Assembly: GCA_948474755.1 (NCBI GenBank)
Contig: CAOLHI010001023.1
Location: 558,001 to 622,000, forward strand
Origin: Ctenosaura bakeri
Lineage: Eukaryota > Chordata > Lepidosauria > Squamata > Iguanidae
DNA: 64,000 nt
Reading direction: 5' to 3'
The notes beneath the pieces are model-generated. The model saw only the letters and a program-made list of their open reading frames with translations. It was not told the DNA's origin and did no database searches. The translations under genes were made by a program, and so were the position numbers. Below, piece after piece: positions 11,578 through 23,059 of this stretch; the stretch's first letter is position 1, and every line of letters begins with the position of its first letter.

Positions 11578-11592
11578 TTCATCACCTGGATA

Positions 11593-14314
11593 CTTATGAA
11601 ATGTTTGTGTCATCTACCAGTTGTTTCTCATTTTCACCTTTTGAATGGCCTACATCTTTCTAGTCATACATGACATTGATGTTAATTTCAATGTTATTCT
11701 ACCACCACCACCTATCCCCGGCAATAATCTGACATGTTACTTACAAATTATGCCCCCCATTGGAAATCCCAGAAATTGAGAAAGTTATTAATTTTGGACT
11801 ACCCAGCCAATGTAGCTAATGATTCTGGAAATTTCTTCTCTCAAACCTAACTTTTCTAAGCTCTTGTGTTTTTATTGTTCTTTTGATTTCGATTTTGATT
11901 CCTCTTCAGGTGATGTATTTCACATCTCACAGCCATGCTGGATTACTGTTGGGAATTTTGTGCTGAGAAAAGTGGGTCTTTCCAATGGCTGATACTTTGC
12001 AATTCGTGAAAACACTTCACGTTTTCTCTGTTGCTGTTACTGCCAACTGCTGATGAAAAATAATCAAAGTCAAAAAGCAAAGTTGGATCAACAAGAATTG
12101 AGTTTAATATTTAATTGCTTGATTATGGTCACAGATTTGTTGCAAGCTTAGAAACTCCCTCTTTTTTTTTCTGTCATTATCTACACCAGAAACAACTTCT
12201 AAAATACAAAGTGACTTAGACTCACAGTTATCCATATAGGTATATGGACAGAAGAAAGACAGTACTGCTCAAGTTTTGTTATGATTTATACCGAAACTAC
12301 CAAGAGATAATCTGAAACAACTCCAAAGTGTGTGCCTTCATACAGTTATGAGGTTTCAGATTTTACTTGCCAGTTTAAAAGGTTTTGTTCACCAGGTCAT
12401 GTCTAATACTGCAGGTCAGGGAAGTGTTCTCAGATGGTACTAAATACCCATTGTTGCTGACATTGATTTTGCTGAAGGACTAGGGTCAAAATGCTTTTTT
12501 ATTCAATGATGTTCCATTCCTAACCATTCTAGCCCAAAAGTGCACATTATGTAAAATAAATGAATGAGGATGATCTTCTAACTGAAAAGAGGCTAATGAA
12601 CAAGGGAAGTATTTAGGAAAATGCTGCAGCGTTCTACCAATGGAGTGAACTATGAATTAGGCATGAAAGCAGAAGATGATCTAATAATTGCAACAAGTGC
12701 TCCTGAAATTATAGTCTAGTCACTGGTACTTCACCTTCTTCCTTTGCCTTCTATAAAAAGAAGGCACAGCAGGAGTGATGCCCCCATTTGAACATTCACT
12801 CAGTGGGTTGTGCCGTCTCCCTCCATTTCTAAATTCATTGCCTCCCCAGGATCCTAGATTAGGTTTACTGCTCAACACAAACACATCTCTCTCTCTCTGT
12901 CTTTCTTTTAAAGTTAACTTTCAGAAGCCCAATGATTCTAGGCTGTCTAGGGGAGTTTTCCTCCTTGTGGAGCAATGTGCTTGAGCAAGTGAAAAGGTCT
13001 TGAAATATTTATATGAGTGGGAAATAAAACTGTCCATAGTTTTTCTGCTTTAAAAAAGTTTTTAAAAGATGTGACATGGTACCCAGTTTCATGAGTCATT
13101 GCAATAACAGCTGTGAATACTGTCCTACTCCAGTGATACTCAGGGTCAAACCAGATGATCATTCTGTGAAGACATTTAACAGGATTTTTAATAACGTAAA
13201 TAGGAGCTATGGAGAAAGTGGAATAGGTGAAGGTTGAAAAGTGGTAGTGTTGGGAAACTTAAGACATTCAGAGTCTCTGTTGTGGTCTGTTCATGGTTAT
13301 GATTCTGGAAATTTAAAGCACTATGCTCTTTAGAGCTGCTATCTGCATTTCAAGATAAACTGATGGCGTTTCCCTTCATTCCCTGGAAAGGTAAATAGCA
13401 GCTTCAAAGGGGCCAAACTTCTGAACAACTGTAACAAACAGAAGAGTTTAAGGAGACAGATTTAGACAATTGTCAGACACACTCCCAAAGTTCACCATTC
13501 CAAAAGTTATTCAAGCTTCTTTGTGACTTCTTATATCCATAATAAAAAGACGACACATTATGCTTGGGCATGATGAGAGTGAGCAATACTGAAGAAAGGC
13601 CATTAGCAGATTATACAGTCATGCCTGTATTGTCTTATTTTAATGATACTGGTAGTAGCATATCCAACTGGCAGCACTTCATTAACATCTGGAATTGCTT
13701 TCACATCTGAATTATTAGCATCTAAACACAAGGTCAAATTTTGCAGTAAAAAATATTCATGTTACATGCAACAAATGATACATTTTTGATAGTGAGAGTG
13801 TAATGAAGTTACTTTTCAAAAGTAATGGAATGGCTGGGAAATGAAGGTTCTCTGGTGGTGTAATGAGAAATATTTTCTTGTTATTTTTTAAAGTTACCTT
13901 TAAAAGGCATTTTTTTAGACATTTGAGAGGCATTTTTACTTGAATTTTTGAAAATTTATCCTATTATCATATCAGTCTTAAGACACTTTTTTTAGAAAAA
14001 AAAAGTGATGACAAGTGATGGACCACAAGAAAGGCAACACAATGAATTATTTTTCTCAGTGCAGTAACAAATAATGACAAGGAATTACTTTTTTAAAAAG
14101 TCCTATGATAAATGGAATGAATTCATTTATGTTGCCTTTTTCAATAATGGGACTAAAGATATCTTACACATCATCAAAACCAGTATAGATGAAAAAACAC
14201 ACAAAAACATCAGTAAATATATATGAGTATATATGTTATTTAAAAAATAATTACAACTGAATTACATTTTAAACATTATGTTCTAAGCTTTGGGTTACTT
14301 AAGTTTGTCTAGAG
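11593..14314. other. no gene or classified repeat recognised
   Basis: About 2.7 kb of AT-rich, apparently unique DNA. It holds a short CT run near 12887-12908. Open frames at 12775-12984 and 12947-13162 overlap on opposite strands and resemble nothing known. The stretch 13620-13790 is free of repeat signatures and could be conserved non-coding DNA, which cannot be judged here. Confidence 0.4.
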
Positions 14315-14702
14315 CAGAGCTTTCCAAACTTTTCATGTTCATGACACACTTTTTTGACATGCATCATTTTGTGACACAGTAATTCAGCTTTATTAGCTAA
14401 TCAGAGGTACCAGAGGTATATCTAGGGTGGAGAAAGGCAGCCTCCCGCATCCTGGCCCGCTGCCGTCACCCTCGCCAGGAAAGGCCCCAGCAAGAGTGAT
14501 GGCAGCGGGAAAGGCAGTCTCCTCTCCCCCCAGCCAGCCCTTGCCCACTACTGTTGCTCTTGCCAGGGAAAGGCCCCAGCGAGAGCAACGGCAGCCAGCC
14601 AGGCTCAGATGAGGGGAGATCTTTCTCAGCTGGGAAAGCAAGACACCAAGACACTACAGATGGCACACTAATGTATCATGACACAGTGTTTGGAAAGCCC
14701 TG
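14315..14702. mobile_element. hAT-type MITE (388 bp)
   Basis: The ends are inverted repeats: CAGAGCTTTCCAAAC at the left and GTTTGGAAAGCCCTG at the right. They are flanked by 8-bp direct repeats that agree at 7 of 8 positions (14307-14314 and 14703-14710), the length made by hAT transposases. The subterminal regions repeat the ATGACACA motif. The middle is GC-rich and holds two similar self-complementary modules (about 14458-14505 and 14552-14593). There is no transposase gene, so it needed one supplied from elsewhere. Confidence 0.88.
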
Positions 14703-14723
14703 GTATAGAGAGTTTTTTGTTTG

Positions 14724-14791
14724 GTGTGTGTGTGTACGCGTTGTGTACACGCTGTGAATCTGTGTGTCTGTGTGTCTGTGAATCTGCCCTT
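14724..14791. repeat. TG-rich simple repeat
   Basis: An interrupted (TG)n / TGTGTCTG tract directly beside the right end of the hAT element. Confidence 0.8.
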
Positions 14792-15577
14792 TTTTCCACA
14801 GGCCAGTATTGCTGATGAGCATGTGAAGAACAATGTCAAGATGTGGTCAGTCTTGGCAATGAACAAGTCTGATTCAATTAAAAATTGCAGCCCTCCAAAC
14901 TGATTGCATCATTCAGCCCTCAGCAAAAGTTATTAATCATATACACATTCATTTAGAATATTTATAAATATGCTCATTACTACAAGTGCTAAAATCTAGA
15001 GAACTCTTCTCTAAAGTTGTTTGCTGTTTCAGGATTAACAAACTTGATTAGGAAATGGATGCTGTATGCATGAAGTTGAAGTTGCAGCATACTACCCAGC
15101 TGAAATCTGAACAATTCTGCTGTTTCTAATACTCCTTTCCTATTAAGTAAAGTCTTTTAAAGTGTTGCCACTTTTTTTTTTCAGATAATAGGAGTGGCTG
15201 TTAGAGGAAAAAACTAATTTTTCTTTTAAATATAGTTTATATTTTGGGCAAGAGATAACTGACTGGCATCCTGTTCAATATTTGTGAGATTGTTAGCTGG
15301 ACTTACGAACTCATAACTTTTGGGATTCATGCTTATGATGGTTGATGACCAAACATGAGCCCCCAAACCTGCCTCCTAAGCCAAGCAGTGTGTGAAACAA
15401 AAGTTTCTAGGGTGCTGCAGGCTGAGGTGCTGGAAATGACACATTTCATACCACCTTGGGTTACTTATAGTTTTGAAACATGACAGGGAAAATTGTTTAT
15501 GCACTACTTAATGAATAGCATTTACTGGGGAATTTGGCAGGCTTAGAAGGGTTATCCATGTCCACGATCTTGCTTAT
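14792..15577. other. no gene or classified repeat recognised
   Basis: AT-rich sequence between two MITEs with no recognised coding or repeat content. Confidence 0.4.
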
Positions 15578-15990
15578 GGCCCTTTTCGCATGCATTTTTT
15601 TTTGTGCGAGCGCCCTTGAGCATCACGTGAATGGGAGCGTCGGTCTGTACGACGCACTCCAACTCACACGACGCTCAGGAGGCTAAATTGGGGTTTGCGC
15701 ACATTTTCTTATTTTCAGCTCCAAGCCGAAAATACTGCGCGGTTGCGCAATGCTCGCGGCACCCTCGTGCATTTACCTGTGTGCGGTGTGTCGGCGAGCC
15801 AGGGAGGTCACACTTCCTTCCCCAAGTGCAGCCTACAGCTCCCAGACTGCACTGCAGAAGGAAGGGGCAGGGCACGACCGGAAACCCAGCTGCGGTAGAA
15901 TGGAGGAGCGATGTGAGTGCCTTGCGCAAGAGGCTGCTTGCGTGAACGGCACCCCCCACCTCTGCGAGCAGGTAACGTGCAAAAAGGGCC
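15578..15990 (+). mobile_element. GC-rich PIF/Harbinger-like MITE, copy 1 (413 bp)
   Basis: The element begins GGCCCTTTTCGCATGCA and ends TGCAAAAAGGGCC, an inverted terminal repeat. It is flanked by the 3-bp direct repeat TAT (15575-15577 and 15991-15993). A 3-bp duplication is the hallmark of PIF/Harbinger transposition, although the classical target is TAA or TTA. The interior is rich in CpG against an AT-rich background. It carries a small hairpin at 15711-15733 that recurs in both other copies. Open frames of 60-104 residues here overlap on both strands and are not conserved among the copies, so they are chance frames. Confidence 0.85.
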
Positions 15991-15993
15991 TAT

Positions 15994-16844
15994 GTATTGA
16001 CATTAGCACTGCAAAGGAAAACCAGACTTCTTTTCCTTCAGAATGTGCATCTCTTTCCTAAGATGGTAATTTATCACAACATGAAGAATGTTTAGTTATG
16101 ATCTTTTAAACTCTACTGTTAAGCATGGCCTCTCTCTCTATAAATACATCTTTTTTAAAAAAAAGTTTAAGAAACTAAAATTTACTGGTGAGTTGAACCA
16201 GCTGTTTATTATAAATATGAAGAAGTCAAAATCACAAGTTATTTGATTCTAAAAATAGAAATGATAACTGAATATTCTTTTTGTGTCCTGCATCTTCATG
16301 CTTCTCATTCTGAGACCATTCTTCAAGGTCTGTTGTAATATAAGAGAGTTTTTTAAAAAAAAGGAATTTTAATGAATTCCAAGATGTGAGATATTGCTGA
16401 GTTGCTTAGTTTAAGAAAATTTTGTCACAAGATTTTTTCATTATTGCCAGGGAATTCACTCTTCCATCTTGGATGACCCATCTGTTTTTGTTGACAAAAT
16501 ACAGCACAGGACTTTGAATTTGTTTAAGCAGCAACCAGTTTTTCATGATCCAGAATTCCTGAAAAAAACCCTAATGCCCTTTGGCCATTGTGCATAAATT
16601 GTTCATGCATTGGCTGAATCCATGTAGGAAGGCATCTTCTGGTGAACTGATGATTGCCACATATTTTGTGGGAAGTGAGGATGCAAGAAGATGGATTTTG
16701 CTGCACACATATTCAGTACACAAGTACCCACTGGCCTTGTTGCCTAAACTCACATGTAGAACTAATATATAAAATATATGCATATGAAAGTTGCAATATG
16801 GGGCAGAAGAAGTAAAATGAACAATATAAAAATGCAATGCACCA
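15994..16844. other. no gene or classified repeat recognised
   Basis: AT-rich DNA with no recognised gene. A minus-strand open frame at 16571-16915 (114 residues) is composed of unmatched hydrophobic and Cys/His-rich sequence, and its 5' part runs into the L2 fragment. Confidence 0.4.
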
Positions 16845-17345
16845 GTGTAAATGAGTGATAACTCCTTTGTTAGAATACTCCACTGGCTAGTGGTATGTTT
16901 CCAAACACAATTCAAAAGACTGGTTATGACCTGTAAAGCCCTGTACAGCTCAGGTCCAGGTTATCCGAAAGACCATATTGTCCTATATTAGCCTACCTGT
17001 ATTTTCAGATCTTCAGTGGAGGACCTTCTTTGCATCTTCATAAGTGTATCTGGAAGGAATCCACACAGGGCGTTCTTGGTAGGTGCTTCTAGGTTCTAAA
17101 CTCCCTTCCTAGAAAGGTTAGACTGGGACCCACTTTGCTATCCTTCCATAGGCAAGTGAAGACTTTTGTTTGTTTGTTTCAGCAACATCTGAGGGCTGAT
17201 TCCTTGGGGAAAAGGGCCTTTCAGAATATGTTTGTTGCTTTTCTTTTTAATAATCATGTTTTTAACTGATTTTTATTTAAGTAATAGTTAATTATATTTT
17301 TAACTTATGATGTGAGATTATTTTAGATGTATCTGTTTTAACTTT
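16845..17345 (+). mobile_element. L2-type LINE, 3' end
   Basis: The plus strand at about 16880-16970 reads LHWLVVCFQTQFK..MTCKALYSSGPGY, the L2 signature LHWLPV-FR-QFK-L--TYKAL-GLGP-Y with a few substitutions. The downstream part keeps the order of later L2 sequence (a leucine-rich RAF-like segment, then a T-rich 3' UTR with TTTTTAACTGATTTTTAT). The frame is broken by indels. It is a 5'-truncated copy. Confidence 0.8.
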
Positions 17346-17362
17346 TGCAAGCCACATGTGTA

Positions 17363-17532
17363 GTTCCAGCTTGGCCATGGAAACCACTGGGTGACCTTGG
17401 ACAAGGCACACTCTCTCAGCCTGAGAGGACGCCCAGCCCTCCTCTAAACAAATCTTGCCAAGAAAATCCATGATAATTTCACTTTAGGGTTGATATAAAT
17501 TAGAAACAACTTGAAGGTACACAACAACAACC
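17363..17532 (+). mobile_element. tRNA-derived SINE A, copy 3 (5'-truncated)
   Basis: Begins inside the head at the GGCCATGGAAACCACTGGGT block, runs through CTCTCTCAGCCTGAGAGGA and AAATCTTGCCAAGAAAA, and ends in a Bov-B-like AACTTGAAGGTACACAACAA tail. The tRNA-like promoter part is missing. Confidence 0.88.
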
Positions 17533-17535
17533 ACA

Positions 17536-17757
17536 ACAAGCTGCTTTAAGAGATTCCACCTGAACCTCAGGAAGAACTTCCTGACTGTCAGAGCTGTCTG
17601 GCAATGGCATACACTGCCTTGGAGTGTGGTTTGGAGGTTTTTAAACAGAGACCGGATGGCCTTCTGTTGGGAGTGCTTTGATGTGTGTTCTTGCATGACA
17701 GAGGGTTCAACTGGGTGGCCCCTGTGGTCTCTTCCACCTCTATGATTCTAAGTCCTC
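17536..17757 (+). mobile_element. CR1 LINE, 3' end
   Basis: The plus strand encodes RKNFLTVRAVWQWHTLPWSV, the conserved C-terminal region of CR1 ORF2 (xKNFLTVRAVRQWNxLP). It is followed by the typical CR1 3' UTR with GGGTTCAACTGGGTGGCCCCTG and an end in CTATGATTCTA, the short repeat used by CR1 in place of a poly(A) tail. It directly follows the SINE at 17363-17532. Almost all of the element upstream is missing, as is usual for CR1. Confidence 0.92.
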
Positions 17758-18988
17758 GACTGGAAAAAAAGGTGCTATATATGGAGAAGGAGGAAGATGC
17801 AGAGGTTTTCTTAAGTCCATTGAAATTAGGACTTTTGTCAGTTGTATGGGCATGCTTAGGCAGTTGTTAAAGGCCCCTGGTTACTGATTACTCTCTTGTT
17901 TTGGGTCCTCTTGCTTACCCGTTTTCTTTAATCTCAGATGATGTAGGAATATGAAAACTGTGAGGTATATCCCTTCTGTTCACTGAAGATTGTAGTGCTG
18001 CTACAACCTGCCGCTGTCAGCACAGTTGGTAAGCCTATCAAGGGAGCAGGCATAGGAGGACCAGTGAATACTACTTTGTGATATTAGTTGTGATTTAAAT
18101 TACACTCTGCTTTTTATTCCCATCAGATAAATAATCCCCACAGCTTCATCAGAAAGGCAGGTTATGTTTCTGCAATAGAGATTAACATATGCTAAGGCCC
18201 TAGGTTTGATCAAAATTTTAGTACCCCCTCCTCCACCCTCAATTATTATTTTAGAAACTATGTAAAACTTGAAACAGTGGTATGTAGAAACTCCTCATAA
18301 TTGGAGGCTATAAACTATAGATTACTACCTTACTGCTAGACTTGTGGGAAGGCTGAGCTGTTATAGAATTTCAGGCTGGGTTTAATTAAGCCTTAGTGAA
18401 CTGTGATTTCTGATGAGTTTAGGAAGCATGAACTGCTTTGGAATCTTGGGTACCTATCTCCATTTTTGATGTTAATCAGGAAGTTATCAGCAACCACTTC
18501 ATTCCAGTAGCATGTTCTTCAATAGACAGGACAGCCATAGCTACTCCTTTGCATTTCTGCTGTCTCCATTTTAAAACTACCCAGATCTCCAGGCACATGT
18601 TTTCTCCCTTTCTTTCCTTTCCTACAAAGGGCTGCAGCTGTTGCAGCCTTCAATTAACTCAGAAGAAAGCAGTCTGTTTTCCTATTTCAACAGAGAAGAA
18701 ATGGTGAAGTCTTGCCCTTTCAACAAAAGGAGGAAATATTGTGGCACAGCTAGTCATCAGAGGTTTGCTTCAATAACCTGCGTGGATCTAACTATTTATT
18801 TTGGTAAGCAAAGAGGGAATGTCCTTAGAGGGATTCCCTTTGACTTACAGCACCACCAGAACTGTACACTAGGCTGTTGCACAATCTCTTTTTTTGGACA
18901 CAGATTTCCCCCTCCCCATGAATTTGAAATCCCCTCTCCTATTTGCATAAAATAGGATCAGTACAGCAGAGAGGCACTGGATTTGAAA
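17758..18988. other. no gene or classified repeat recognised
   Basis: About 1.2 kb of unique-looking DNA. Two overlapping plus-strand open frames at 18438-18955 have no recognisable domain and no intron or promoter context. Confidence 0.4.
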
Positions 18989-20725
18989 ACATTTTTTTAT
19001 AATAATTTTATTAAGTTTCACAAATAAAAAACGGATTCTTTAACCTGTAATTTTACATGAAATATTTCTGATCTTCCACACTGATCTGGTCTTCGTTTCC
19101 TGAAATTCACTCTACTTATTATATTTATGTATCACAATACAATGTTTATCTCAAATGTTTGAACATGCTTTTCCCTCTCCCATTCCATGTTATGTTACTG
19201 TTATCCCACTGGCATTTCCACAATCATAATACAGTCATTTTCCCTTGACAGTTCCCAGCTATCACCCATTATTGGCCATTCTGCTTTTCTCTAATCGTCA
19301 GATTTCAATCTATTCTCATTTCTCTACTTGTCTCTTTTAAATCTTCTGATATCTTCTCTTATACTTTTTAAGTCCTCCATCATTTATGACATGAAATCTC
19401 AAAATTTCTGAAATACATCTGTCAATGTATATCTGGCAGTCTGAGCTGTTATTACTGCAACAATCACTCATCTTCTTGCCCTGGATTTCATTCTATTAAA
19501 AATATCTTGTTTCCCACTTCTATACTTACATCCTATTCAGCCCCCAGCAACCCTTTAACAATATCACAATGTTTATATTAATGACAGTATATCAATCAAA
19601 TATGTAAGTTTAATTGTTTAAATTCTTACTGACATTGTTAAAGTACATAACCACTTTGTCTAGTTCAGAGCCCTGTTCCTAAATCCACTTCCCATTCCCC
19701 CCTCCCTTCTGGAACTTTACTACTTGAAGATTCATTTCAGAAGATTCTCTGTATTCTATAGCCGCTTAAATTCCAAGCTGCTCCATCCCTGGGAATGAGG
19801 ATGTTTTGCTTAAATGATCTACCAGCACAGGCTCACCAGTCTCAACAACCCAAACTCAAAAAATAAATAAATAAATGAATTAGGAAACAAGTCTCAAACA
19901 GCAGGAGCTAAAAAAGAAAAAAAAAGAAAAAAGCACTGTTCAATAGCTGTTGCCTCCCAAAGTAGTCTTCTAAGATCAGAAATCCAAAGTCAAAAAGCCA
20001 AAACACCAATCCTCTCAGATCAGTCAGAATAGTAAAATGTAGAAATAAAGAGAGTTCAATGCCCAAATGGAGTTTATTAAATCTTGTAAAGTCCAATCTT
20101 GATCCTTAGTCCAGTACCGACCATTTAATTATTTAGCATTTTCAATTTGTAAATCTCTGTCTCAAGTTGCAAATCAGAAATTATTTTACCATTGAAGACT
20201 TCAATCCTCAGAAGAAAAGCAGAAAAGTCTCTTAACTGTTTCTTTAAAATCAGCCGACCCTTTAACACGAACATTCATACATGACACACTCACATCTCCT
20301 CTGGGTCCTTCCATTCCTTCACTCCTGCACACCGTTGCAAGTCAAATTCAGATGTGATATTGTCAAAATTGAAGACCAGAACAGGTTACACGTTTTCTTA
20401 CTTTCTTTTAAAAAGGTTTCTTGTTTAAAAGTCGACGGTGGTGCTTGTGCTGCTCTGGCGACGATCCCGCTGGCTCCGTCATGGTCCTTCGACCCCCTGG
20501 TGCTTTCCGCTCCCCCAGCCGAGTAGAGCCAGATGCCAGTTACGGAGTCCTCTTTGGACCTCTTCCACACCCCTTTTACCGGAGGGGTGTCTAGCCACTT
20601 CTGGTGTTGAAAAAAAAGCAGCTGGAATCCAGCGGGTGGCTGCTCAGGGCTGCGCCACTGTGCAGCTTCACTCCAAGCTGCCACTCGCGCCCGCCATGCA
20701 ACCGGAAGGAAAAAATTTTATACTC
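18989..20725 (-). mobile_element. internally deleted L1 LINE with GC-rich 5' end
   Basis: On the minus strand the segment starts near 20725 in a GC-rich stretch (about 20430-20720), typical of an L1 5' UTR promoter. It passes through a long AT-rich leader and ends at about 18990 in a 3' UTR with AATAAAATTATTATAAAAAA, a polyadenylation signal plus tail. A full L1 is 5-7 kb, but only about 1.7 kb lies between these ends and no endonuclease or RT motifs were found, so ORF2 appears to be missing. Open frames such as 19908-20096 are leader or ORF1 remnants. No clear target duplication was identified. L1 assignment is inferred from the end structure and from the tails at 48.7 and 49.7 kb. Confidence 0.6.
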
Positions 20726-21179
20726 TCTGCAGAGCTTTAGACCGTTTTGTTTTTGAGATTTGCTTACATCTTTTTTTAAGGCTTAGTTTTACTGGTTTTC
20801 TTCTCTTTACCTTCTTGCTGATGCAATGAGCATGGATTTAAGAAACAGTTGTAATTTTGAACAGGATCTGATAAAGATATTTTGATTTATAACAATAATT
20901 TGTTATATAATCATATTTTGGGGGGTTAATTATGTTGCATGTACATATTCGTACATAAAATATTATACGTATTGATTTGGCCCTTTTCCTCCCCCCTCCA
21001 GACTTTTCTAAATTCTGTGCATTCAGTAGTAACCAAACCCTTTGGCCACTTTTTGATGTTGTTCAGCCATACATGTCCCAGTTTTCATTTGTGAAACATT
21101 GATGAAGCAGGTTTTTCACATTTAAAAGGAAGTAACTAGTTCACTGATGACTGTGTTTTTCAAAAACAACTGAAGTATT
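20726..21179. other. AT-rich DNA with a fragment of the unclassified dispersed repeat
   Basis: The part at about 21045-21105 (TTTTTGATGTTGTTCAGCC, ACATGTCCCA and TTTGTGAAACATTG) matches the right end of the repeats at 4775-5135 and 30865-31230. The rest is not recognised. Confidence 0.5.
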
Positions 21180-21358
21180 TTAAAACTGTTTTTAATCCAA
21201 TAGTGTAACATTCTGTTTTAAAACATTAACCTTTCATGTGTTTTTATCTGTACTTGCGTTTTCTTTTAATCCATTTCTCATTTAATTTTGTCATGAGCTG
21301 TTATTGGGCCCATTTCTAGAAGAAATCTAGGATATATATTGAATAAATAAATAAGAAA
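21180..21358 (+). mobile_element. possible L2 3' tail
   Basis: A T-rich segment ends in GATATATATTGAATAAATAA, like the GGCATATAAATTCAATAAAT tail of the clearer L2 end at 25.6 kb. There is no coding part. Confidence 0.4.
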
Positions 21359-21615
21359 ATTAAGCTGCCAGTCTGCTTGTTTTTTGTGCATGGCTTTGGG
21401 AGAGGTTACTATCTTGTTCTTTGTCTCAGATCACAACATGTCTTTTTACTATTCAGTCTTTGAGGAGACAGCAGATGGTAAGCTTGTGTTTTGGGGGTCA
21501 GAGTTCATTGTTTGACTTTGGGGGCTTGTATGGGTGCTTTGGTTTGTTTTAGACTATATACTATCTCTGAGTGCATGATCTAAGAGTATGGGCCTTCTGT
21601 TGAGTCATTGACTTA

Positions 21616-21839
21616 GGGTCCTAGCACACTACACTCTTATAGCACTGCTATTCTACTTTAACTGCCGTGGCAACATCCTGTGGAATTCTGGGGTTTGTAG
21701 CTCACTGAGGCCCAAGAGCAATTTGGCTGAACATTCTAAATGCTCCTCCCTAAACTGCAAATCCCAGGATTCCATAAAGTAGGACCATGGCAGTTAAAGT
21801 GGAATAATAGCACTATAATAGTATAGTACAATAGGGCCC
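21616..21839. mobile_element. short PIF/Harbinger-like MITE (224 bp)
   Basis: The ends GGGTCCTAGCACACTACACT and GTATAGTACAATAGGGCCC form an imperfect inverted repeat, continued inward by TTATAGCAC / GCACTATAA. The flanks carry the 3-bp direct repeat TTA (21613-21615 and 21840-21842), the canonical PIF/Harbinger target. The interior is itself largely self-complementary (GGAATTCTGGGGTTTGTAG and CTGCAAATCCCAGGATTCC). It is related to the copies at 42.3 and 63.2 kb. Confidence 0.9.
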
Positions 21840-22054
21840 TTAGTTGGGTAGAGCTAATGGCTGCTAGTTGTATATAGCTGCTGCCTCAGTCTGGAGCTTG
21901 GCAAACAGGAACAGCAACACAAGCATTTTGTGCAGGTGTTTCAACAGGTAATTTGAGCCCTGGAGAATTATATCACTGCTGATATAGTACAGCAAACATG
22001 GATGGTAATGGAGTTGTTGTGGTGACCTGATACATTTGTGCCATGTTTGTTTTC

Positions 22055-22200
22055 TTGCCAGAAGTCCTAGGTGTCTATACCTCAAGCAAGCTGGTTGCCC
22101 TACTGAAAGAAAAGGTACAACAGCTTGAGTCTTGTGTTTCTACACTTCAATTTATCAGGGAGGATGATTTTTTTTGGAAAGAGTGGAGCAGACTTTTCTG
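22055..22200 (+). pseudogene. CR1 ORF1 remnant, coiled-coil part
   Basis: The frame reads SSKLVALLKEKVQQLESC then VSTLQFIREDDFFWKEW. The heptad-like spacing of Leu and Val is the coiled coil found in CR1 ORF1, the RNA-binding companion of the reverse transcriptase. It is followed by an acidic-aromatic segment as in intact CR1. The frame ends at 22321 before the esterase domain begins, and the two parts are no longer in one frame. Confidence 0.85.
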
Positions 22201-22469
22201 GAAGGGCAAGACAGCAGGGATGATTCTAGGGAAGGGAACAATTTCTAGACACAAGAGGCAGATGCTTATAAGACTGGGACACACAGAAGCAGAACAATCC
22301 AGAGCTGTATTGCATATTTAGATATATACCATTGATTCCAAGCTTTCCCCTTAATGAATAATCATGAATCAGAGAAACAGGGACAACAGCATCACTCTCT
22401 AAAAGGCATGGAAGTGACCTTGGAGTGTTCAATGCATGGAAGTACTCCTGCCAGTTCCCAGAGGAAGAA

Positions 22470-22800
22470 GATACATGTGGCAGTGGTGGTAGGTGATTCC
22501 TTGCTGAGAAGAAAAGAAGCCTGATTCCTTGCTGAGAAGAAGAGAAACCTGTGGGCCTGATAGCAATGTTTTAAGAGATGTGCTATCTCCCAGGGGAAAA
22601 GATCCATTATGTAACGGAGAGGCTGACAAGATTCATTAGGCCCACCAACAACCCCTTTTTTCTGATTCATATCAAAACAAATGATGCTGGCACATTGCAA
22701 AGGACTATGAGGATTTGGGTAGGAAGTCAAAAGACAGGTCACTTCCTGGTCCTTTTTGTTGAAGGACATGACCCAGAAAGAGGGTGAAGAATACTAGAAG
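22470..22800 (+). pseudogene. CR1 ORF1 remnant, SGNH/GDSL esterase-like part
   Basis: VAVVVGDSLLRRKEA near 22470-22515 holds the GDS block with the catalytic serine of the SGNH esterase fold found in CR1 ORF1. A second frame (22578-22787) continues with CYLPGEKIHYVTERLTRFIR, FFLIHIKTNDAGTLQRTMRI and FVEGHDPERG. In the intact family the HVGTNDTG block carries key residues, and here it has become HIKTNDAG. A 28-bp tandem duplication (22495-22522 and 22523-22550) repeats the DSLLRR codons and introduces a stop. This protein cannot be made. Confidence 0.85.
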
Positions 22801-23059
22801 TGAACAATTTGCTCCATGAATAGTGTCACCAGGAAAGGTTTGGCTTGTTGGCTATGTCTGTACTTTCATGAAGATAAAGAGATAGGTAGTAGTCAATAAG
22901 AATGTATTTGCTAGAAGTCTCACAAACCTGATTAGGAGAAGTTTAAACAGTTACATGGAGGAGGGAGATAGTATTCCAGAGAGCAAGAAGACACCAAGGA
23001 CTGGGAAGAATAGTATCAGTGATAAAGGGGAAATTGGGCCAATAGTATAAAAACCCAAC

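Noticed and set aside
18438..18955. Two overlapping plus-strand open frames as exons
   Set aside because: There is no domain, no consistent splice sites, and the frames overlap in different phases.
18989..20725. Clear target duplication for the deleted L1
   Set aside because: Only short A/T strings match on the two sides, which is not convincing, so no duplication is annotated.
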